A stretch of 64,000 bases of DNA, from positions 62,001 to 126,000 of the forward strand of contig JAFUJA010000014.1 of NCBI GenBank assembly GCA_017473905.1, read 5' to 3'. The first letter of the stretch is position 1, and each line of letters begins with the position of its first letter. A model generated the notes under the pieces. It had not been told where the DNA came from. It saw only the letters and a list, made by a program, of their open reading frames with translations, and ran no database searches. This DNA comes from Lachnospiraceae bacterium (GTDB lineage Bacteria > Bacillota > Clostridia > Lachnospirales > Lachnospiraceae). The translations under genes and the position numbers were made by a program. Of this stretch, positions 16,260 to 24,300 are shown piece by piece.

Positions 16260-16808
16260 ATGATTTACTTAATGATGATAGAAGGGGAGTCGGATAAACG
16301 AAAGTTTGTCGTTCTCTATGAAAAATACAGATATTTGATGTTTAACGTGGCATTTGATGTGCTGCGGGATAAACATCTGGCAGAAGATGCGGTGCATGAG
16401 GCATTTATTAAGGTGGCTAAAAATATGCCTGTTATCGGAGACGCGGAATCCATGGAGACCAAAAGATATCTGATCACCGTAACCAAGAATGCCACCATAG
16501 ATATTTATAGGAGAAGGAATATTCAGATGAAGCATGAAGTGTATGTGGATGAGCTTGCAAATATGAGCGGAGAATTAACCTATGAAGAAACGGATGTGGA
16601 CAATCGGGTATTGGATACCCTAAAAAACTTACCGGTAAAGTACAGGGATGTTTTTCTTTTAAAATATGCGAGCGGTATGGAGAACAAAGAAATCGCGGAG
16701 CTTCTTCGTATTTCCGAGGGAGCCGTAAGACAGCGTATCAGCAGAGGAAAAGAAATCCTGGAGAAAGCATTGAAAGAATTGGGAGGTAAAGCAGATGGAG
16801 CGTGTTGA
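16260..16808 (+). CDS. ECF RNA polymerase sigma factor
   Basis: This 182-residue sigma-70 family protein of the extracytoplasmic function type should direct polymerase to stress promoters. Region 2 (about 15-85) includes FVVLYEKYRYLM and AEDAVHEAFIKV. Region 4 (about 120-175) ends with the helix-turn-helix ENKEIAELLRISEGAVRQRISRG, cited here by its blocks NKEIAELL and EGAVRQRIS. I start at ATG 16260 with GAGG upstream, because the longer frame adds 45 residues before any ribosome binding site. The anti-sigma gene overlaps its 3' end by 14 nt. It is probably autoregulated through the promoter at 16199. Confidence 0.92.
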   Translation: MIYLMMIEGESDKRKFVVLYEKYRYLMFNVAFDVLRDKHLAEDAVHEAFIKVAKNMPVIGDAESMETKRYLITVTKNATIDIYRRRNIQMKHEVYVDELANMSGELTYEETDVDNRVLDTLKNLPVKYRDVFLLKYASGMENKEIAELLRISEGAVRQRISRGKEILEKALKELGGKADGAC

Positions 16809-17484
16809 AGTGACGGATGAATGGTTATATAAATACATGCCGGTGGTAAATTCCGCCATTATTCGGGAATTAGAGAAACAGGCGGATTACAGTCACAGAT
16901 TTTCGCAGCGTTTTGAACGGAAGATGAAGCGTCTGATACGTAAAGAAGCTTTGGGAATACTTGCCATAATAGGTGAAATTGCCAAGTACGTTGCCGTCGT
17001 AATCATATGCATACTTGGAATTGCCTTGGCGGTAACCATGAGTGTTGAGGCTTACAGGGCGAAGTTTTTTGACAGCATTAAAACGTATTTGAAGGATAAT
17101 TCCGTGGAATGTCAGTATGTCTCCTACGAAGGGATGGAAGGGGAATGTGTTCTGAAAGCACCGTCATATGTACCAAAAGGGTATGAAGAGGTTCAGAGGA
17201 CGGAGAGTGAATTGGTACTGCGTGTTACTTATGAAAATGGTTCGGGTAAAGTGTTTTACTGGGAGAACTTAAAAGTAATTGATACCATGGGAGTTGGTAT
17301 GGATACGGAATATGACAGGCTGGGGCAATATGAAATACACGGAGTGCCGGTTTCCATTGCTTTCTATAATGATGGTTATAAGTATGCGTATATGGAATAT
17401 GGGATATCGATTTTTATGGTATCCGGAACTGATCTTACAAAGGAAGAAATACTAAAAATGCTCGAAAGTGTTATTGTAGAGTAA
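16795..17484 (+). CDS. Membrane anti-sigma factor (DUF4367-like)
   Basis: This 229-residue single-pass protein probably holds the upstream sigma factor inactive. The cytoplasmic N-terminus (1-62) is helical and charged, a membrane segment spans about 64-88, and the extracellular domain (about 95-229) resembles DUF4367 (SYVPKGYE near the start, ending in KEEILKMLESV). DUF4367 domains are commonly seen in clostridial anti-sigma proteins. It overlaps the sigma gene by 14 nt. There is no zinc-binding HxxxCxxC motif, so it is not a ZAS-type anti-sigma factor. The signal it senses is unknown. Confidence 0.82.
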   Translation: MERVEVTDEWLYKYMPVVNSAIIRELEKQADYSHRFSQRFERKMKRLIRKEALGILAIIGEIAKYVAVVIICILGIALAVTMSVEAYRAKFFDSIKTYLKDNSVECQYVSYEGMEGECVLKAPSYVPKGYEEVQRTESELVLRVTYENGSGKVFYWENLKVIDTMGVGMDTEYDRLGQYEIHGVPVSIAFYNDGYKYAYMEYGISIFMVSGTDLTKEEILKMLESVIVE

Positions 17485-17538
17485 AAAAATGGAAAAAATT
17501 GCACAATTTTAAAATAATAGAAAAAAATCTCAGAAAAA

Positions 17539-17568
17539 TGTAACAAAACGGGGTATGGATTTCGTTAT
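17539..17568 (+). promoter_or_regulatory. Second copy of the ECF promoter
   Basis: TGTAACAA at 17539 and TTTCGTTAT ending at 17568 match the promoter at 16199-16228 in both boxes and in exact spacing. The gene starts at 17593. This makes the secreted protein the clearest target of the neighbouring sigma factor. Confidence 0.78.
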
Positions 17569-17592
17569 TGTTACAAAGGAGGTGAAAAATCT

Positions 17593-18012
17593 ATGAAACA
17601 ATTAATCAAAACTTTTGCAGTAACCTTAATGTGTCTGTGTCTTGTGGCAGGGAGTGTTATGATTCCCACAACGGTAAATGCACAGGAAGCAACAGGTGAG
17701 ATGCAACCCTGGTTGACGTATATTTCAAGGTATACAAATACTTTTGATATTTCGTCAAGCGGTGTTGCTACTGTGGGTGGTGCGGTTTATGGCAAATCCG
17801 GTGTTACATTCACCCATGTAAAGCTGATTCTTCAGAAGAATGTATCTGGTACATGGCAGGATGTAAAAACATGGGAGGCTTCAAATAACGGAGATTCCGT
17901 TTCCATTGATGATACGCACCAGCTGACATCCAGAGGAACCTACCGTTTATATGTAACGTATAAGGCCAACACAGAAAGTAAGATTTACACTTCGAGCAGT
18001 AAAACATATTAA
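17593..18012 (+). CDS. Small secreted beta-sandwich protein, probable ECF target
   Basis: The 139-residue product has a signal peptide (1-30, ending VNA) and a single beta-rich domain of about 105 residues without Cys, ending in YKANTESKIYTSSSKTY. It resembles small secreted proteins of Clostridia that are only described as domains of unknown function, and I do not assign a role. An ideal AAAGGAGG precedes the ATG. The ECF promoter at 17539 and the terminator at 18064 make it a single-gene transcript. The context suggests an envelope-stress effector or a ligand of the anti-sigma domain. Confidence 0.78.
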   Translation: MKQLIKTFAVTLMCLCLVAGSVMIPTTVNAQEATGEMQPWLTYISRYTNTFDISSSGVATVGGAVYGKSGVTFTHVKLILQKNVSGTWQDVKTWEASNNGDSVSIDDTHQLTSRGTYRLYVTYKANTESKIYTSSSKTY

Positions 18013-18063
18013 TCAGACTGCCCGGTGTAGATAGTGAATGAGGGAGTTCACTCGGAGACTAAG

Positions 18064-18089
18064 CGATAGGCAGAGTAATCTGCCTATCG
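18064..18089 (+). terminator. Hairpin terminator after the small secreted protein gene
   Basis: A perfect 10-bp stem CGATAGGCAG / CTGCCTATCG with a 6-nt loop is followed by TGTTTT. It lies 51 nt after the stop at 18012 and 17 nt before the next gene. The T-run is short, so some read-through is possible. Confidence 0.7.
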
Positions 18090-18106
18090 TGTTTTGTGAG
18101 GAGTTT

Positions 18107-18304
18107 ATGGAGCTAACAGAAGTATTATTAATTTTGATGGTAACCATGGCATTGGTTATAACCATGGCTGTTTTTATGGTCGTTATATCCGTAGGACGGC
18201 AGAATAAGGCCCTCCGACAGGAAGTGGAGAGAATTGAGCAAAGAAAAGCAGCTCTTCATCTGAACGAAAAAAAAGAGGTTACGGAAGAGCGAAACGCGGA
18301 ATAG
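18107..18304 (+). CDS. Small single-pass membrane protein with coiled-coil tail
   Basis: This 65-residue protein starts at ATG 18107 after TGAGGAG. The longer frame from 18038 would run through the terminator hairpin and is unlikely. It has one hydrophobic helix (about 5-29) and a charged heptad-like tail (VGRQNKALRQEVERIEQRK and onward). No family is recognised. It lies 40 nt before the giant surface-protein gene, so it may be co-transcribed with it. Confidence 0.6.
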   Translation: MELTEVLLILMVTMALVITMAVFMVVISVGRQNKALRQEVERIEQRKAALHLNEKKEVTEERNAE

Positions 18305-18344
18305 TAAACGATATCAGTTCTTAAGTGTAATTGGGAGGATAAAA

Positions 18345-21300
18345 ATGAAAAAGAACGTAAGAAGAGTGCTGACATTAGCGTTAGCATTTGTATTGTTACT
18401 CAGCAGTAGCAGTATCAGCGTAATGGCTGAAGGTTTGAAGCAGGGAGATTCCCTGTTTATGAATGACGTAATGGATGAGGAGACTTCCACGGAGAATTCC
18501 GGGGAGTCTCTTTCTGATTCAGAAAGTGATTCGGAAACCGAAAGTGAGGAGCAGTCTGAAGAGAATTCAGAGGAAGAAAGCTCAGGTGAGACGGATTCAG
18601 AAGAAAGTACGGACAATGAGAATGGTTCTGAAAATAATGGTTCCGAAGAAGGCTCAGAAGAGAATTCAGAAGAGTCTACGGAAAACAGCGAGGAAACATC
18701 CGAGCCTGATTCAGAGAATACTTCCGAAGAAAATGGCTCAGAAGAGAGTGGTTCGGAAGAATCTTCCGAAGAAGAAAGTACGGAGGAACCGGATAAAACG
18801 GAAGTTACGCAAGTACCGGAGGGATTGGAATATACGATTGCCAATGAAGAGGTTACAATCACCAAGTATACGGGTACCGTAACGGATATTGTGATTCCTG
18901 ATGTAATTGAAGGGTGTTATGTAAGAAAAATCGGTGCAAGCGCTTTTCTGAACAACAAGGTAATCCGTAAGGTTACCATATCCGATAATGTAAAGCAGAT
19001 TTCAGGGTCCGCATTCAGAAACTGTGATGCGCTTGAGGAAGTAATTATTGGTGATGGTGTGGAACAGATTGGCGCATCTGCATTTGATCAGTGTGATGTT
19101 TTGACACAGGTTCATATGGGAAACAGTGTTAAAACTGTGGGAGAGTTTGCATTTTCATATTGTGTGGCTTTGGAAGAATTGGATTTTAGCGATTCTGTGA
19201 CTACTATCGGAAAAAATGTTTTACTCAACAGTACACTTATCACGGAGATAACGATACCCCAAAATGTAACTACAGTACTTAGTCCTGCTTTTGGCTCTCA
19301 TATTAAAAAGGTGACATTTGCTGAAGGCACGGTTAAGATTTGCAGCAGGGCCTGCAGCAAAATGACGTCGCTTGAGAAAGTGATAATTCCGGATTCCGTT
19401 GAAACAATCGGTTCATTTGCATTTGAAAACTGTACGTCATTAAAGGCGACTCCTTACGGGAAGTCAATAAAAACCATAGAAACAAAAGCTTTCTATGGTT
19501 GTACCGCATTGGAAAAACTTGCTCAATTGGATAATCTGGAAGATATTAAGAAAAATGCGTTTGAAAATTGTAGTGGATTGCAGGAAGTGGAGTTTGGTGA
19601 TAAGTTAACAACCATCGGAGAAAATGCTTTCAAGGGATGTACTGCGTTTACAGAGGTGGAGATTCCCGCAGGTCTCACGACGGTTGCATCGGGTGTGTTT
19701 TCAGCAATGGAAACCATCACATTTAAAGAAGGTATCATTGAGTTACCTGCTAATGTATGTAGTGGTGCAACAAAGTTAATCTCTATCACGGTACCGGAAG
19801 GGGTTACTGGGATTGGGGAAAATGCTTTTTTGGGTTGTACCGTGCTTAAAGAGATTGTTCTTCCGGATTCTATAACAAAAATTGGAGGCAGAGCTTTTTA
19901 TAATTGTTCTGCTTTGACGGCGTTTCCTGTGTTGGAGAATTTGGAGGAGATTGGATATTACGCATTTGGAAATTGTGTAGAACTTTCAGCTTTTGCGTTT
20001 GGAGCAAATATAAAGTACATAAGAGAATCTGCTTTTTCGGGTTGTACTAATATGCCGGAAGTAGAACTTCCGGCAAGTATAATTTCTGTTGGTTCCGGAG
20101 CTTTTCCTGAGGTTAAAAAAATTATATTTGGTGAAGGTTTTACTACGTTGCCTGCTAATATTTGTTCAATGGCTACAAGTTTAGTAACAGTTGTTTTACC
20201 GAACTCGTTATCTGAAGTGGGATATGGAGCATTTGAGAATTGCACCAATCTTGAAATTATAGAAAATGGCAAGAACGTACAAATAATTCAAGGTAGAGCA
20301 TTTTATAATTGTTCTTCATTGATGTATGCGCCTCTTTTGGAAGGCGCTAAAACAGTTTCGGAAAATGCTTTTAAGAATTGCAGCTCACTTTTTGAAGCAT
20401 CTTTACAAAATGCTACATGTTTGGAAAAATATGCATTTGCTGATTGTGAAGGATTGAAAAAAATTACATTGGGACATGGGACAGTAGTATCTCAATATGC
20501 ATTTCAGAATTGCATAAATGTTGATGAAATTACACAAAAAGGTTTATCAACAATTGAGAATGGGGCGTTTGATGGTGTTGATCCGGAAAAGAACAAAATT
20601 ACATGGCATTCGTTTAATAAAGGAACAGCTACATTGACCATATATGGATGTGGTCAGGTTTGTGATTCATATATGGAAGCTATTACAATAGATGATAGTA
20701 ATACAATAATAAAATGTATCGAAATTGAGAACGGAATAACTGCTATTGGAAAAAAATCATTTGAAGAATGTATTAATTTGGAGGAGGTTATATTACCGGA
20801 TACTATAGAATGCGTTGGAGCAGGTGCATTTCAGAACTGCAAAAAATTAGATATTTTTATTTTCCCATCTAAAATTAATAAAATTGAGAAAGATGTTTTT
20901 GTAGGATGTGACGAATTGCAGATGATTTGCTTTGACGGAGATGCCCCTACAATTGCGAGTGGTGCACTTCCTAATTCGGAAGGCGTAACAATTTTAACAA
21001 GACAAGATACAAACGGATGGTCTGATCGTATTTATGATAAGAGTAGCGAATCTACATGGGAACATTGGGATGGAATCGAAAATTCATGTGATATTGTATT
21101 ATTATTAGATACGTCCGGAAGTATGTCTGCTAACATGTCTAGCATGAAAAGTGTTGTTGAAGAATTTGTTGAATATAAAGGTGGAGTTGCAAATAATACA
21201 AGAATATCTGTTGTAGAATATTCGGATGTTGCAAATAAGCTTGCAGTATTGTCATATAACACAAAATATGTTTGTTCCTATGTGAATGAACTGGAAAGTA

Positions 21301-24300
21301 CGGGCGGAACAAGCTATATGCCTGCACTAAAAAAAGCTGAAGAAATTCTTGATAAATCAAATGCGAAGAAGAAAATAATAATTATGTTTTCGGATGGCGA
21401 GCCTGCTGATGAATATCAAGTATCGAAATATTGTGAAACTTTGCCACATGAGTATGATATGTATACAGTCGGATTTAATTGTGAAGATAGAGCAAAGAAT
21501 ATTCTTATTAGTATAGCAGGTTCTGAAGATCGTTATTTTGATGCATCAGATATTGAAGGATTGAAGAATGCATTTGATGATATTGCAAAAATGTTAGAGC
21601 GTGGGGAAAAAACTAAAATTTTAATTTATAGAAATGGAAGATATATAGACCACGAACAACTAGCCGGGAAAAAGATTAAATTTTTAAAAAGTGTTAATGA
21701 AGAAATAAAGATCATTGTAGTTCCAGCTATCGATGAGGATATTGTGAGCTGCAAACTATATCAAATAGATTCATTTGAAGAGATTAAGGAACTTGAAAAT
21801 AATCAATTTACCTTTGTGGTACAAACAAATGCATTTAATAAGAGTAAAAAAATATATTTAAAAAGAATTCCTGCTGAAGGAACGGGAGAAAACTCAAAGT
21901 CAACTACATTAAATATTGATTTTGAAGATGATTTTAAAATAAGTTATAACATCATACACGAAGGGAAGAAATTACAGCTGCTGGAAGATAGTTTTACAGG
22001 TGAGTTTACGTTAGAAGATTATCCGTATTATAACAAGTTTAGCGAAGAATCTAAGGCTGTATTGGAAACATATAAACCCAGCATTATTTATAACTGGTAC
22101 GAGAATCCCGAATTTGAAGGGACTGCATTTTTTGATGAAAATCATGAAATTATTAATCCAAATTTGGAAGATGATGTAACACTTTATGGAATGTTCTATG
22201 ATAATACCTCTACTCAGTTTGATATTAAGGTTGATGGATATGGGTTTACTAATTCAGGGGTTATATTTTGTACCCCGGAATGGTTTGAATTAACCGAAGA
22301 AGAGCAAAAAGAATATCATTATGATATGACGGATGAGGATTATCTTTTATTATACAGTAGAGCATATCCTTTTTTTCAAACAAAAAAAATACGGAAAAAA
22401 AGATATGATAATAAATGGAATGGTTCTTGTAACGGAATGGCATTATCCAGCCTCTTGATTAAGAGAGGGATTATTGACTTACAAAGCTTTGGTGTTACAG
22501 AACCTTATCCAGGCAATATTGATTCGTTGATGATAAATTATAATCAAGGGGATGATGTTAGTTTCTTAGAAAGTATGATTAATTATTACCAATGGCTTCA
22601 AATTGTGGGAAGCGGAACACATGGTGGTATTACGCCGAATAAAACTATAGAATCTCCAAACCTTGCTCGTATAGTAAAAAAACTAGTTTCATATCAAAAG
22701 CCGGTTATTCTTAATGTGATGAGTGGTGAAGTTCAAGATGGTGAGGAACAAGAAACAAAAGAAGACAATGAAGGATTTCATGCAGTTGTTGCATATGATT
22801 TTAAAACGGTAAAAGAAAATGAACACTATACCTTTATGGTATATGACAATGCTTGTGGTAACCAGACGGCATATCCGGTAGATATCTATTATGATGGGAC
22901 TACATATACAAAGGAATGTGAAGAGTGGGAAAATAGAAGAGAAAAGAAGGTTTTTATTCTGAGTGTTATGACCATCGAGCAGTATGAATCCCGCGGATTT
23001 CTGTATACTCCCGGAAATAAAACAACTGCATCATCCTTAAGCAGCGATGTTTTGTCCGAAAATGACACCACACTGTCTGAAACCACAACCATGTCTCCTT
23101 ACTGCCAGCTTGTCACAGACAGCTTTAACTTCACAATCACCAATGGAACGCAGAGTGCCAAGGTAGTAAACGGAACTCAGGTTTCCGGTGATCTGGATAT
23201 GAAGTTTAGCGGGTTTGAGAATGAGCCGGGATATACGGAAACATATATATATTCCCTGCCGGTTTTAAAAGAAGGGGAAAGCTATACCATTTCCCAGAAT
23301 TATGATTTCGATTACTTTACGGAACTGATGAGCTATAATGAAGACCGTAACTTCTATTCCTATGTGTGGGCAGAACATAACGGAACCATTACATTCGGTT
23401 ATAAGGGTGATGTGGAAACATCCTTTGCACAGGCAACGAAGCAGCGCATTGATGTCTGTTCTTCCGTGGTAGACATGCCCTGGTATGGCAATAACTTTAT
23501 GGGTACGGATACGGGATACCGTGTTGTCATGGAAGAGGATACAATCGCCATATATCCTGACAGCGAAGGAACTCTGGATATTGAAGTACATGAGGATTTC
23601 AATGAGCTTGAAATAAAAGATATCCCTGTTACACCGGAAGGAATTATCCTTTCGGCAGAAGAAGATTCCTGTAAGGTAACAGGTCCTGATGGGGAAGTGG
23701 CAAGTAAACTTTTTGGTTACTGTGTGGTATTTATGGGGAACGGAGGAAATACACCTTCCTCAATTTATAACTTACCCTTAAATTCTCTTATCGAGGAACC
23801 CAATGATGCAAAGAAGAACGGATATTTCTTTACCGGATGGTATAAGGATAAAGAGTGTACTAAGGTTTGGGATTTCGAGAATGACAGAATAACGGGAGAT
23901 ACCTATCTGTATGCAGGATGGACACAGGATAAGGGATACTATGTTCCTGTTTCTTTTGTGGTGCCCGGAGAAGACAGTTACATTGTAAGACTGGGGAAAG
24001 GAACCCTTATTCCCGAGTATGTATGTCCCACTAACGAAAATGGTGAAGCTTATACATGGTATAAGGATTCCAGCTGTACCGTACCTTGGGATTTCGCAAC
24101 GGATGTGGTCAGAAGTGATATCACTCTTTATACCGAGGGCGTGACCTATACGGTTGCTTTCGAAACCGGAACGGAAGAGGTTGTGGAACCCGTGCATGCC
24201 GTCAAAGGAAGCCTTCTTACCATGCCCATGTTAGGTTACAGGGAAGGGTATACTCTGACCGGATGGTGTAAGGATGAAGCCTTAACAGATGACTGGAATT

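Noticed and set aside
18475..18882. Arg/Lys-rich ORF in another frame of the giant gene
   Set aside because: It is the frame shadow of the S/E-rich stretch (GAA/TCA codons) and has no ribosome binding site.
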